The position numbers were made by a program, and so were the translations under genes. From Shewanella japonica (GTDB lineage: Bacteria > Pseudomonadota > Gammaproteobacteria > Enterobacterales > Shewanellaceae), in contig NZ_CP020472.1 of assembly GCF_002075795.1 (NCBI RefSeq), positions 45,001 to 109,000 on the forward strand: DNA of 64,000 bases. The letters run 5' to 3'. Under the pieces are notes generated by a model. It saw only the letters and a program-made list of their open reading frames with translations, had not been told where the DNA came from and did not search any database. Of this stretch, positions 39,825 to 48,969 are shown one piece after another (the stretch's first letter is position 1; every line of letters begins with the position of its first letter).

Positions 39825-41639
39825 TTATAACAGTTCAGCAAAAGGCTGAATATAGACTTGTTGGCCTGGCACAACTGAATCTTCGGCTTCGCCGATAACA
39901 ATCAGACAGTTTGCTTTGACCATTGAGTTCAACATCCCTGAACCTTGCGCCCCTGTAGAGGCAACATGTAAACGTCCATCATTGCTTAAATGATACTGAC
40001 CACGAACAAATTCAGTTCGTCCTGTTCTACTGCGCAACATAGTATCGGTAATAGCTGGTAAATACTGTGGTGTATAATTGATTTCGCCAGCGAGTTTTCG
40101 AATAGCAGGTTGAACAAACTGTAAAAATGACACCATTACAGCCACAGGGTTACCTGGTAAACCAAAGAACAAACTCTCATTCACTTTTCCGAATGCGAGA
40201 GGGCGACCTGGACGCATGTTAATACGCCAGAAGTTAATTTCGCCAATTTTAGCGAGGACAGTCTTAATATAATCTGCATTTCCTACAGATACGCCGCCTG
40301 AACTGATAACAATATCCGCATCAACTGATGCCTTTGACAATGCGGTTGTTAATGCTTCTTCGCTATCTTCGATAATGCCTAAATCAATGACATGGCAACC
40401 TAACTTTTGCGCCATAGATTTGATGGTGTAGCGGTTTGAGTCATAAATGCAGTTGGCTTTTAGTGGCTCACCTGGTTGGCTGACTTCATCGCCTGTAGAG
40501 AATACGGCAATAGTAGGCTGTTTGACCACATCGGCAGTGGCTAAACCCAATGAGGCTAATAACCCCTGTTCAGCGGCATGTATGCGGTGACCTTTTGCTA
40601 ATGCTAAGGCATCTTTAGCAATATCTTCACCTGCTAAGCGTACATGTTGCCCCGCAATAACTGGCCCTTGTAGCTGTACTTGTCCATCTTGCTCGACGAC
40701 TAATTCTCGAGCTTCAACGGTATCAGCGCCTTGGGGTACGGTTGCCCCCGTCATAATGCGCACAGCTTCACCTGCCGCTAAGGTGCCTGGGTACTCGTGG
40801 CCTGCCAGCACTTCACCCATTAATGTAAGTGGTGCAACTGGGTGTTCAGGGCTGTTATCTTGACTATAAGCAAAGGCATAACCGTCCATTGCCGAGTTAG
40901 TTTGTTGTGGTACGTTTACGGGAGAAATCGCATCGCTTGCCAGTACACGGTTAGCGGCATCATCTATCGCAACTTGCTCACTGTCAGTGAGTGGCTTCAC
41001 CATCGCCATTAATTGTTCTAAGCCTTGAGCAACAGATAAGAACTTTTGCTCGTCTGATACTGGTGTTGCTTCAGCAGGTATCGGCAGTTCAATGTCTGGT
41101 GCTTGCCAGTTTGTTTGGTATTCAATTACAAAGTCAGCAATTTGGCCGACATTATTTAAATCTAAACGAGTTAACTCTGCTGGCGTTTCAGTTTCGTCAC
41201 AACAGGCAATAGCCACAATGTTGTCATCATGAGTATGAATAAGGGGCTTGCCGTGCGCTGCGCGGTGTAATTCAATTTTTGGTAGCTCGAGCTTTTTAAA
41301 GCCTTCAACTAAAACGATATCGACTTTATCTGCTTCAATTTGCGCTAATAAATGCGGTAGTTTTGGATCGCCCTCAACAGCATCTTCAGTCATTAACGCC
41401 CAACGAACATGTGAAGCGACCAACATTTGTTTAGCGCCTGCTTTGCGCATTTCGTAGCTGTCTTTACCTGGAATATCGACATCAAAATTATGGTGGGCGT
41501 GTTTTATTACCGCTAGACGCACCCCGCGGCGGTTAAGCTCAGGAATAAGTTGTTTTAATAAGGTGGTTTTACCGGTGCCGCTATAGGCACAGAATCCGAG
41601 AACGGGAATATTAAGCGGATTGGAAAACGGTATACTCAT
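39825..41639 (-). CDS. moeA: fused MobB-MoeA molybdenum cofactor protein
   Basis: One polypeptide with two parts. The N-terminal part (about residues 1-165) is MobB-like, a GTPase with P-loop GFCAYSGTGKTTLLKQL that helps MobA. The remainder (about residues 200-600) is MoeA, which inserts molybdate into adenylated molybdopterin: AMDGYAFA, RIMTGATVPQGADTV, STGDEVSQPGEPL, DIVISSGGVSVGNADY and FGLPGNPVAVMVSF are present. The start is ATG 41639, which has GAGG six bases upstream; a longer in-frame form has none. It lies between mobA and moaA. Confidence 0.95.
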   Translation of the reverse strand: MSIPFSNPLNIPVLGFCAYSGTGKTTLLKQLIPELNRRGVRLAVIKHAHHNFDVDIPGKDSYEMRKAGAKQMLVASHVRWALMTEDAVEGDPKLPHLLAQIEADKVDIVLVEGFKKLELPKIELHRAAHGKPLIHTHDDNIVAIACCDETETPAELTRLDLNNVGQIADFVIEYQTNWQAPDIELPIPAEATPVSDEQKFLSVAQGLEQLMAMVKPLTDSEQVAIDDAANRVLASDAISPVNVPQQTNSAMDGYAFAYSQDNSPEHPVAPLTLMGEVLAGHEYPGTLAAGEAVRIMTGATVPQGADTVEARELVVEQDGQVQLQGPVIAGQHVRLAGEDIAKDALALAKGHRIHAAEQGLLASLGLATADVVKQPTIAVFSTGDEVSQPGEPLKANCIYDSNRYTIKSMAQKLGCHVIDLGIIEDSEEALTTALSKASVDADIVISSGGVSVGNADYIKTVLAKIGEINFWRINMRPGRPLAFGKVNESLFFGLPGNPVAVMVSFLQFVQPAIRKLAGEINYTPQYLPAITDTMLRSRTGRTEFVRGQYHLSNDGRLHVASTGAQGSGMLNSMVKANCLIVIGEAEDSVVPGQQVYIQPFAELL

Positions 41640-41678
41640 AAAGACCTCATTGTTGACTTTTCGCTGTGTTGCCACAGG

Positions 41679-42263
41679 TTATTTGGCATTCTCGATGACA
41701 AGTTTTTGTTCAAGTGTATTCACATTCACAAATGCATTTGGTTGGTCAGCGAAACTGGTGACCACATACTTGTGTTGTTCATACCAAAGGAAAATTTTAC
41801 GATCGCCTGCATCTAAAAATGCCTGCATAGAATCTTTTAAGTGTGGTTTGAGCAGTAAAACCACTGGCTGATGATGTTCACCGTCACTGGCGACCACAAT
41901 ATCGGCATCGGCTTCTTTAAGCGATGCATACATACGTTCACACAAATCAGTCGGGAGCATCGGACTATCACAAGGCACCACTAGCAATAAGTCAGCATCG
42001 GTATTGTTCATGGCTGTGACCATTCCGGCTAATGGGCCTAAATAACCGCTTTCTTGATCGCTTAATACATCAAAGCCTAACTCAGCATATTGCGCTTGGC
42101 TGCGATTAGCATTAATCATTATACGATCAACTTGTGGCTGAACCCGAGCGATAGTATGAGCAATCATTGGCTTACCGCTAAGTTCAACTAAGCCTTTATC
42201 AATACCGCCCATTCTTCTGGCCATACCGCCAGCTAAAATCACCGCATCAATTTGCACTGACAT
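41679..42263 (-). CDS. mobA: molybdenum cofactor guanylyltransferase MobA
   Basis: Transfers GMP from GTP to molybdopterin, giving the guanine dinucleotide cofactor used by DMSO reductase-family enzymes. The nucleotide-binding motif is [18 protein letters not shown], and [10 protein letters not shown] holds the metal aspartate. ATG 42263 is chosen, as it gives the usual N-terminus; it overlaps the 3' end of the upstream ATPase gene by 17 bases, so translation is coupled. Confidence 0.95.
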   Translation of the reverse strand: MSVQIDAVILAGGMARRMGGIDKGLVELSGKPMIAHTIARVQPQVDRIMINANRSQAQYAELGFDVLSDQESGYLGPLAGMVTAMNNTDADLLLVVPCDSPMLPTDLCERMYASLKEADADIVVASDGEHHQPVVLLLKPHLKDSMQAFLDAGDRKIFLWYEQHKYVVTSFADQPNAFVNVNTLEQKLVIENAK

Positions 42264-42954
42264 AGTGAAACTCCTGAGATTGTTCAAAGCGAGGTATATG
42301 GTTACTTTCAACAACTTTGTGCTCTGATATATGCCAGTGTTTTTGGCATAAAGCTGTTAAACCGCAAGTTTGATGGCTACTAATTAGCAATCCTGTACCA
42401 TCTTGTTTGAGCTGATTTATCATCGCAAGTACTAATTTTTGCGATTGCTTATCCATATTGGAAATTGGTTCGTCGAGCATGAGCAATTTGGGCTGAGTGA
42501 TCCAGGCTCTAGCAACTGCCAAACGTTGCCGCTCACCGCCAGATAAATCTGTTGCATCGCTTTTTAATAATGCGCCCAGTTGTGCCATGTTAATTGCTTG
42601 CTCAACTCGCTCTTGTTGTTGCTGAGGTGATAACTGACTTTTTGGTAAAGCATAACGAATATTATACTCTACAGAACCATCAAATAAATAAGCATGCTGA
42701 TGCAAGTATACCGCCTTGCCAAGCAATGAATTTTTGCGCCACCATTTTGTTGGCTCAAAACCTTCAGCTGTAACAGTGCCAGCGCTAGGTTTAATAATGC
42801 CAGCAATCAATTTCATCAATGTTGATTTGCCTGAGCCATTGTCGCCTTGAAGGTAAATAACATCCCCTTGGCAAAATGTGAGTTGCTCAAATTCAAATAA
42901 CAGTCTGTCTTTAAAGTTTTTACGTATATTTTTTGCAACTAATTTGACTGTCAT
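42247..42954 (-). CDS. tupC: tungstate ABC transporter ATP-binding protein
   Basis: The ATPase of an anion ABC importer, 235 residues. Walker A is [10 protein letters not shown] (about residues 36-45), the signature is LSGGERQR, Walker B is LLMLDEP, and the switch histidine is in ISSHQ. It starts inside the stop codon of the permease gene (TAATG) and is followed by an overlap with mobA. Tungstate rather than molybdate specificity is inferred from the TupA partner. Confidence 0.9.
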   Translation of the reverse strand: MTVKLVAKNIRKNFKDRLLFEFEQLTFCQGDVIYLQGDNGSGKSTLMKLIAGIIKPSAGTVTAEGFEPTKWWRKNSLLGKAVYLHQHAYLFDGSVEYNIRYALPKSQLSPQQQQERVEQAINMAQLGALLKSDATDLSGGERQRLAVARAWITQPKLLMLDEPISNMDKQSQKLVLAMINQLKQDGTGLLISSHQTCGLTALCQKHWHISEHKVVESNHIPRFEQSQEFHYVSAN

Positions 42955-43661
42955 TATTGGCTCCTAGGCATGGCTTTACCACGCAATGAACCGATAGCGA
43001 AATTAATCACAATCGCCAAGATTAATAAAACCAGTCCTAGTGCAATAGCTTGGGCAAAATCACCCTTACTGGTTTCAAGCGCAATGGCAGTGGGAATATT
43101 TCGAGTATGATGCAGAATATTGCCACCTACCATCATCGAACAACCAACCTCAGTTAAAATACGGCTAAATGCGGCAATCACAGCCAATAATAATGGCACG
43201 CGGAGTTCGCGGCAAACCGTCCAAATAGCTCTAGACCAAGATGCACCTAAGGTGCGTGAGGTTTCGTAAGCACGTTTATCAATACTGCTAAAGGCTGCTT
43301 GAGATAATGCAATCAGTACTGGCGCACAAATCATCATCTGACCGAGGATCATACCTTGTTGAGTAAACAACCAGCGTAAATCGCCCAAAGGACCGTTTCG
43401 AGTTAGCAGTAAGTAAGCAAGTAAGCCTATGACAACAGTAGGAATTGATTGCAAAGTTTGAACTATGTTAGTGACAAACCAGCGACCAGGAAATTGGTAT
43501 GATGCAAGCAGAAAGCCAAGCATGATTGACGGGATTAATGTGATGATTAATGCCGCAAAAGAAACCGAAAAAGATACACTTATGATAGACCATACGTCTG
43601 GGTCTAAAGAAAGCAGCAAGCTAAAAGCTTGCTGCGTTAGGGCTAACCAGCCATCATTCAT
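42954..43661 (-). CDS. tupB: tungstate ABC transporter permease
   Basis: An inner-membrane permease of 235 residues with about five to six membrane helices. The EAA-like loop that contacts the ATPase is around ETSRTLGASWSRAIWTVCRELRVPLLLA. Its genes on both sides overlap by one base (TAATG junctions), so tupA, tupB and tupC are tightly coupled. It belongs to the TupB/ModB-type family. Confidence 0.9.
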   Translation of the reverse strand: MNDGWLALTQQAFSLLLSLDPDVWSIISVSFSVSFAALIITLIPSIMLGFLLASYQFPGRWFVTNIVQTLQSIPTVVIGLLAYLLLTRNGPLGDLRWLFTQQGMILGQMMICAPVLIALSQAAFSSIDKRAYETSRTLGASWSRAIWTVCRELRVPLLLAVIAAFSRILTEVGCSMMVGGNILHHTRNIPTAIALETSKGDFAQAIALGLVLLILAIVINFAIGSLRGKAMPRSQ

Positions 43662-44482
43662 TACTTATATGTTGCCTTAAACAATTGTTCTCCCTGAACT
43701 TTGAAATCATTAATCATCTGTTGTGCTTGAGGGCTAATAAACCAGTCGCTCAAAGCTTTTGCTCCTTGATGATTTAAATCAGGATATTTTTCTGCACTAA
43801 TTAGCATGATTTGATAAGGGTTGGCTAATGCAGCGCCACCTTCAAAAGTGATTGCTAAATCTAATTTAGATTTATAAGCAACAAACGTACCACGATCAGT
43901 TAATGTGTAAGCTTGTTTCTCATCAGCCATTAATAATGTCTTGCCCATGCCTTGGCCAATTGAAGTATAGCCTGAAAAATCTGGGGTAACAGCAGCTTCT
44001 TTCCAAATTGCGAGCTCTTTCATATTGGTGCCTGAATTGTCACCACGAGAGATAAAGGTGCTCTTGCTTTCTGCTACTTTTTTGAACGCTTCAACAACAT
44101 CTTTGCTGCCGTTCATTTTGGCTGGATCATTTTTAGGTCCAAGCACTACGAAGTCATTTTCCATAATGCCACGAGGGGTTGTGCCATAACCTTCATTGAT
44201 AAATTTTGCTTCCGCAGCTGGAGCGTGAGTCATGACGACGTCTACATCTCCTTGACGTGCAAGCTTTAATGCTTTGCCCGTTCCGGTCGCAATCACTTGT
44301 ACTTTGTAACCAGATTCAGCTTCAAATGTCGGTAAAATTGCGCGTAATAAACCTGAGTTATCTGTGCTGGTTGTGGTTGCTAACTTAATCGTTTCTGTCG
44401 CTTCAACTGAATCACTGACCATTGCACTACTGATTAGTGCCATACCTAAAAAAGCAGTTAAACCTGACTTTAAATTAAACAT
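43661..44482 (-). CDS. tupA: tungstate ABC transporter substrate-binding protein
   Basis: A periplasmic oxyanion-binding protein. A signal peptide (residues 1 to about 27, ending near VEA) precedes the TupA signature TTTSTDNSGLL, where serine and threonine side chains bind the oxyanion, and ATGTGKAL, VVMTHAPAAE and SRGDNSGTN. These fit TupA (tungstate-selective) better than ModA. The start ATG 44482 has GGAG a few bases upstream; a longer frame would not encode a signal peptide. First gene of tupABC-mobA-mobB/moeA-moaA, behind a sigma54 promoter at 44583-44598. Confidence 0.93.
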   Translation of the reverse strand: MFNLKSGLTAFLGMALISSAMVSDSVEATETIKLATTTSTDNSGLLRAILPTFEAESGYKVQVIATGTGKALKLARQGDVDVVMTHAPAAEAKFINEGYGTTPRGIMENDFVVLGPKNDPAKMNGSKDVVEAFKKVAESKSTFISRGDNSGTNMKELAIWKEAAVTPDFSGYTSIGQGMGKTLLMADEKQAYTLTDRGTFVAYKSKLDLAITFEGGAALANPYQIMLISAEKYPDLNHQGAKALSDWFISPQAQQMINDFKVQGEQLFKATYK

Positions 44483-44582
44483 TTTATCTCCTTGATAAAA
44501 AAGTAACCTGCTATACAACGTGATTGTGTTGCTGATGGTTTTTAATGAACTCGGGCAACGTTGCCCGTAACAAAACTCACAG

Positions 44583-44598
44583 AGCAAGAGGTATGCCA
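44583..44598 (-). promoter_or_regulatory. sigma54 promoter for tupA
   Basis: On the minus strand the sequence is TGGCATACCTCTTGCT, with GG and GC exactly ten bases apart, as in the -24/-12 consensus TGGCAC-N5-TTGCA. The predicted start is near 44572, about 90 bases before the tupA ATG. The neighbouring divergent gene encodes an NtrC-type activator. Confidence 0.75.
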
Positions 44599-44638
44599 AA
44601 AGTAACAAAAAAAATATGGATCACGACTAAAATAAAAC

Positions 44639-44654
44639 TGTGATCACCCTCACA
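44639..44654. promoter_or_regulatory. CRP-like or activator site, TGTGA-N6-TCACA
   Basis: TGTGATCACCCTCACA is an exact match to the symmetric CRP half-sites. Its centre lies about 74 bp upstream of the predicted sigma54 start of tupA and about 137 bp upstream of the response regulator. It could bind CRP, or be the enhancer site of the response regulator. Confidence 0.6.
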
Positions 44655-44782
44655 TCGCAAGTTTCGGTTTTATAGACAAATTGTCTCAAAACGAGGATTC
44701 TGCAGGGCAAACTGACCCATTTATAGGTTTTTAGTGATACGATAATGATTAATATAGTCAAAATGTCCAAAGTAGAAGCCAT

Positions 44783-46165
44783 ATGAATAATAATGAATCA
44801 AACTCAAAACCACTTCCGACAGCGGTATCTGTTTTGATTGTTGACGATGAGCCAGGCATGCGCAGTTTTTTAAAAAAGGCGCTTTCCAAGAAGTTCGCAT
44901 TAGTTGAAATCGCTTCTACCATTGCAGAGGCTGAAAAGCTTCGTAGTCGTGGCCATTTTGATTTATTAATTGTTGATATTCGCTTACCAGATCGTTCAGG
45001 TATTGAGTGGCATGAAGCACTCAATGAAAAAGAGCGCCGTTCAGATATTATTTTTATGACCGGCTATGCTGATATGGACGTAGCGATAAAAGCACTGCGT
45101 GCTGGCGCATCCGACTTCATCATGAAGCCGTTTCACTTAGAACAAATGATGACATCAGTTGACCGTTGTATTGAGCGCCGTTTATTAAAGCGTGAAAACT
45201 TCATGCTACGCCGTGAGTTATCAAGTGGTCACTCAACCACCATGATTGGTAATAGCGACGCCATGATGGAGGTGAAGCAAGTTATTGAACGTGTTGCGCC
45301 AACCAATGCCGTGGTATTGATTGAAGGTGAATCTGGTACAGGTAAAGAGCTCGTTGCAAGGCAATTACATCAACTTAGCGGACGTACAGGCCCGTTTGTA
45401 CCCGTTAACTGTGGTGCTATTGCGCCAGAATTGTTAGGTAGTGAGCTGTTTGGTCACACCGCTGGCGCCTTTACTGGAGCTAAAGGTAATCGAGAAGGAT
45501 TATTTAATTTTGCCACCGGTGGAACGATTTTCTTAGATGAAATTGGTGAAATGCCAATGAAAATGCAAACCGCACTACTACGTGTGCTTGAGCAAAAAGC
45601 GATTCGCCCTGTGGGCAGCGAAAAAGAAGTGGCGATTGATGTCAGAGTTGTGGCTGCAACCAACCGAAAATTATCCGAAGAAGTGGCAGAAGGAAATTTC
45701 CGTAGCGATTTATATTACCGCCTTAATGTGCTTAATATTCTTATTCCTCCATTGCGCACTCGCCCTGAAGATGTCATTGAATTAACGCATCATTTTACTT
45801 GGCAACTTGCACGTGAGTTAGGCGTAAAAGAAGTTGTATGGAGCCATGAAGATTTGTTAGTGCTGCAACAACATGAATGGCCAGGTAATATTCGAGAATT
45901 ACGTAATATGATCGAGCGATGCATTTTATTGGGCAAGCCGCCTGCTGAATATTGGAAAAAATCCCAAGAGACAGAAGTAGTGACTCAAGCGGGTTATCCA
46001 CTAAGCTGGCCATTAAAAGAAGTTGAAAAACAGCATGTCATGAGTGTGGTTGATGCCCATAATGGCAATAAATCTGCTGCTGCACGTGATCTAGGGGTTT
46101 CTCGTAAAACGTTAGATCGAAAATACAAAGAATGGTTCGAAATCGAATCGGATAAGGAAGACTAA
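44783..46165 (+). CDS. NtrC-family sigma54 response regulator
   Basis: A three-domain regulator of 460 residues. Receiver: VLIVDDEPGM and the phosphorylation aspartate in LLIVDIRLPDRSG (about residue 59). AAA+ domain: Walker [12 protein letters not shown], the sigma54-contact loop GAFTGA intact, Walker B IFLDEIGEM, and a later YRLNVLNILIPPLR. C-terminal Fis-type helix-turn-helix: NKSAAARDLGVSRKTLDRKYKEW. It activates sigma54 promoters; tupA, divergent and with such a promoter, is the nearest target. The histidine kinase gene follows after a 3-bp gap. Confidence 0.93.
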   Translation: MNNNESNSKPLPTAVSVLIVDDEPGMRSFLKKALSKKFALVEIASTIAEAEKLRSRGHFDLLIVDIRLPDRSGIEWHEALNEKERRSDIIFMTGYADMDVAIKALRAGASDFIMKPFHLEQMMTSVDRCIERRLLKRENFMLRRELSSGHSTTMIGNSDAMMEVKQVIERVAPTNAVVLIEGESGTGKELVARQLHQLSGRTGPFVPVNCGAIAPELLGSELFGHTAGAFTGAKGNREGLFNFATGGTIFLDEIGEMPMKMQTALLRVLEQKAIRPVGSEKEVAIDVRVVAATNRKLSEEVAEGNFRSDLYYRLNVLNILIPPLRTRPEDVIELTHHFTWQLARELGVKEVVWSHEDLLVLQQHEWPGNIRELRNMIERCILLGKPPAEYWKKSQETEVVTQAGYPLSWPLKEVEKQHVMSVVDAHNGNKSAAARDLGVSRKTLDRKYKEWFEIESDKED

Positions 46166-46168
46166 ATC

Positions 46169-48301
46169 GTGTCTGTTTTTCGTCAGTTCTTCGGTGTTAG
46201 TTGGCAGCAAATGCAAGCCAAGGTGCGTTATCGTATTTTGATTCTAACCTTGCTTCCTATTTTGCTGACGTTAATTAGCCTCGTGTTTATTACGATTTAT
46301 TGGAATATTAGTTATACAGGTAAGCAGTTGTTTATGAAGGTTAAGGCTGACTTGACCGTTGCCATAAACACCTTAGAACAAGTGCAAAAGCAGCAAGAAA
46401 TACAGTTGCACAATGTCAGTCAATCTTGGGATTTTCAGCAAGCATTTAAACGAATTCAGCAGGGTGACAAAGAGCCTATAGCGATAATTGACGGCTATTT
46501 AGCACAACAAAAAAAGATTCTTGATCTAGATGTATTGCGACTCATTAGAATTGAAGAAGCCAATGCTGATCCGGACTTGAGGCAGCTATTACCCAAAATC
46601 AGTAATAATCAGGCTTATTCTGGGCTAATGGTGTTATCTGCTAAAAGGTTAGATCGGCTTGACCCCAATTTAGCCGATCTTGCTAGAGTGCCTTTGTCTG
46701 CGACTTTGCGAGCACAAGAACCGCAAAAGTCAGAAGAGACTCGTGGCATGCTCAGCCGGACATTATTACCGATAGTTGATCAAGATGGGCAAGTGAGCTG
46801 GTACCTTGATGGGGCCACGTTATTTAACCGTGATACGGCTATTGTCGATCATATTCGAGATTTAGTGTACGACCAAGGTACACTGCCAGAGCGCTCGATT
46901 GGTACTGTGACGATTTTCTTAGATAATGCCCGTGTCAGTACCAATGTGCCGATGGATTTGTTTTCAACTAAGCAAGCCGCGCAATCACGTGCTTTAGGGA
47001 CACTGGTATCTGATGAAGTACGACAGAAAGTCTTGGTTGAAGGCACGCCGTGGGTAGACCGAGCATTTGTACTAAATGACTGGTTTATTTCTGGTTATTC
47101 GCCGTTAGAAGATGTACGTGGTAATCGAATTGGCATGATTTACACAGGCTTCTCTGAAGCTCCTTTTATTCATACTTATATTCTCAATATTATCGAACTC
47201 GGCACGATATTAATGTTAGTGCTTTTAGTCTCTGGTTTTTTAGTATATCGAGGTGCTAATAGTTTATTAGAGCCTATTGAGCGCATCCATCATGTTGTAA
47301 AAGCAGTACAGTCTGGTCGAGATCTTCGCATTGGCGAACTTGGCTTAGACAGAGATAATGAACTGTCTAATTTGGCAGAGCAGTTTGATCATATGCTGGA
47401 TTTACTGCAGAGACGTAATCTTCAAATTCAAGCCGCAGCAGAACAATTAGAAGTGAAAGTAGAAGAACGTACTCGCAGCTTACAAGACAAGACAGAAGAG
47501 CTACAACGTAACGTTGCTTTACTCAATGAGACTCGTCAACAACTTGTCACCAATGAGAAATTAACTGCTCTTGGTGAGTTAACCGCTGGTATTGCTCATG
47601 AGATTAATAACCCAACAGCGGTGATCCTTGGCAATATGGAGCTAATGAAATATGAACTTGGCTCCAATGCGAATGTGGTTGAAGAAGAGATAGAGCTAGT
47701 CATTCAGCAAGTCGGACGGATCAGCACTATTATTCGAAGCTTGTTGCAATACAGTCGTCCAGGTGAATTTAACGCTCCGCTTGAAATGCATCAAGTTCAA
47801 TCCATGATTGAAGAAGTATTAGTATTGGTTCGCCACTCGATTGAAAAACAAGAAGTTGAGTTGATTCAGGAGATTAATACCACTGCAGATGTTCAAGTCA
47901 ATCGCCCTCAAGTTATTCAAGTCTTGATTAATCTAGTGGTCAACGCAGCCCATGCAATTGAAAGTAAAGGCCGCATTTGGATTAGAGCCAATGATTGGGT
48001 TGAACAAGGACAAGTCGTGGGTGTAAAAGTTGAAGTGGAAGATGAAGGTGTCGGGATTGCGCCAGAAAGATTAAGTCGTATTTTTGATCCGTTTTATACC
48101 ACACGCAAAGATGGTACTGGTTTAGGTTTGTCACTGAGCTACGGCATTATTAAGCGCATAGGCGGCACAATTGAAGTGAAGTCAACCTTAGGTAAAGGAA
48201 CCGTATTTACCATTGGTATGTATCACAAAGCTAAAGAAGAACAAGGTGATAACCCTTATGAAGGGCTACATTTTGGAGATACTAAGCGACTAGATGACTA
48301 A
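46169..48301 (+). CDS. sensor histidine kinase, periplasmic sensing domain
   Basis: A 710-residue membrane kinase, partner of the upstream regulator. Membrane segment about residues 20-42, a large periplasmic sensing region (about 45-335, cache-like by layout), second membrane segment about 338-360, HAMP, a coiled-coil linker, HisKA with the phosphorylated histidine in GIAHEINNPTAV, and an HATPase domain with INLVVNAAHAI (N box), VEDEGVGIAPE and GTGLGLSLSYGI. It starts GTG at 46169. The signal is unknown; with the sigma54 promoter at tupA, a link to oxyanion or metal supply is inferred. Confidence 0.92.
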   Translation: MSVFRQFFGVSWQQMQAKVRYRILILTLLPILLTLISLVFITIYWNISYTGKQLFMKVKADLTVAINTLEQVQKQQEIQLHNVSQSWDFQQAFKRIQQGDKEPIAIIDGYLAQQKKILDLDVLRLIRIEEANADPDLRQLLPKISNNQAYSGLMVLSAKRLDRLDPNLADLARVPLSATLRAQEPQKSEETRGMLSRTLLPIVDQDGQVSWYLDGATLFNRDTAIVDHIRDLVYDQGTLPERSIGTVTIFLDNARVSTNVPMDLFSTKQAAQSRALGTLVSDEVRQKVLVEGTPWVDRAFVLNDWFISGYSPLEDVRGNRIGMIYTGFSEAPFIHTYILNIIELGTILMLVLLVSGFLVYRGANSLLEPIERIHHVVKAVQSGRDLRIGELGLDRDNELSNLAEQFDHMLDLLQRRNLQIQAAAEQLEVKVEERTRSLQDKTEELQRNVALLNETRQQLVTNEKLTALGELTAGIAHEINNPTAVILGNMELMKYELGSNANVVEEEIELVIQQVGRISTIIRSLLQYSRPGEFNAPLEMHQVQSMIEEVLVLVRHSIEKQEVELIQEINTTADVQVNRPQVIQVLINLVVNAAHAIESKGRIWIRANDWVEQGQVVGVKVEVEDEGVGIAPERLSRIFDPFYTTRKDGTGLGLSLSYGIIKRIGGTIEVKSTLGKGTVFTIGMYHKAKEEQGDNPYEGLHFGDTKRLDD

Positions 48302-48381
48302 TTAAGGCTAAATAACGTCGACTGAATTTATCGTCAATAATAGATAAAGTTGAGCGTTAACTTAGACGATAAAAAATAGAC

Positions 48382-48501
48382 AAAAAAAAGCCGGATGATG
48401 AGTCCGGCCACAAAGAGTGTGTGAGCAATGTCGTGCTTGCATACTCAGAGGGGATTAATAGGAGATGAAGCTATTAATTTGATTACTGAGTTTTGGAACG
48501 C
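48382..48501 (-). ncRNA. ryhB: RyhB-like iron-responsive small RNA, copy 1
   Basis: On the minus strand, starting near 48501 and ending at the terminator (GCCGGAC / GTCCGGC-type hairpin with eight T, 48382-48408), the transcript contains GCACGACATTGCTC, the conserved core of E. coli RyhB that pairs with targets. The promoter -35 TTGCAA (48531-48536) and -10 TATTAT (48508-48513) are 17 bp apart, with a Fur box between them. About 120 nt. RyhB represses iron-containing enzymes when iron is scarce. Confidence 0.9.
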
Positions 48502-48509
48502 TCATAAAT

Positions 48510-48528
48510 AATAATCATTCTCATTATC
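48510..48528 (-). promoter_or_regulatory. Fur box of ryhB copy 1
   Basis: Matches 15 of 19 positions of GATAATGATAATCATTATC and overlaps the -10 and spacer of the small-RNA promoter, as expected for Fur repression. Confidence 0.85.
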
Positions 48529-48740
48529 GTTTGCAAATATTAATTGGGCTTTTTCACTTACTTTACATTCCCTTTACATCCAGTTTTTTTACAATGGCAA
48601 ATTCAGCCCGTTACAGTGGCATTCACTTCCTTGATTTACACATAAGCATAAGAAGTTCGCGCCTAAAATACTGAAAGGTATTTGTGTGGGGACAATGAGT
48701 GATTTTAAGCTTTAGAGCTGTCAGTATCTGAAAAACAGGC

Positions 48741-48859
48741 AAAGAAAAGCCAGGTGATGAGCCTGGCTATAAAGAGTGTTGGAGCAATGTCGTGCTTGCA
48801 TACTCAGAAAAGTTAATAGGAGATGAAGCTATTAATTTGATAACTGAGTTTTGGAACGC
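48741..48859 (-). ncRNA. ryhB: RyhB-like iron-responsive small RNA, copy 2
   Basis: The second copy, about 119 nt. It contains the same GCACGACATTGCTC core, an internal TTAATAG...CTATTAA hairpin shared with the other copies, and a terminator AGCCAGG / CCTGGCT with a T-rich tail (48741-48768). The promoter has -35 TTGCTA (48889-48894) and -10 TATTAT (48866-48871), 17 bp apart. Confidence 0.9.
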
Positions 48860-48867
48860 AAATAAAT

Positions 48868-48886
48868 AATAATCATTCTCATTATC
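48868..48886 (-). promoter_or_regulatory. Fur box of ryhB copy 2
   Basis: The same 19-base box as at copy 1, with 15 of 19 matches to the Fur consensus. It lies over the -10/-35 spacer of copy 2. Confidence 0.85.
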
Positions 48887-48969
48887 GTTAGCAAGTTTTT
48901 ATTACATTTTGTTATCGGCTTTACATAGTGTTTACATTGGGGGTTAATCATTGTGTGAATTGCAGGCAA

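Larger units (their letters stand above)
44483..44782. promoter_or_regulatory. tupA-response regulator divergent control region
   Basis: This 300-bp region separates tupA from the divergent two-component genes. It holds three strong signals: a perfect 16-bp palindrome CGGGCAACGTTGCCCG (44552-44567), a minus-strand sigma54 element (44583-44598), and an exact TGTGA-N6-TCACA palindrome (44639-44654). The order from tupA outward is palindrome, promoter, TGTGA site. Confidence 0.75.
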
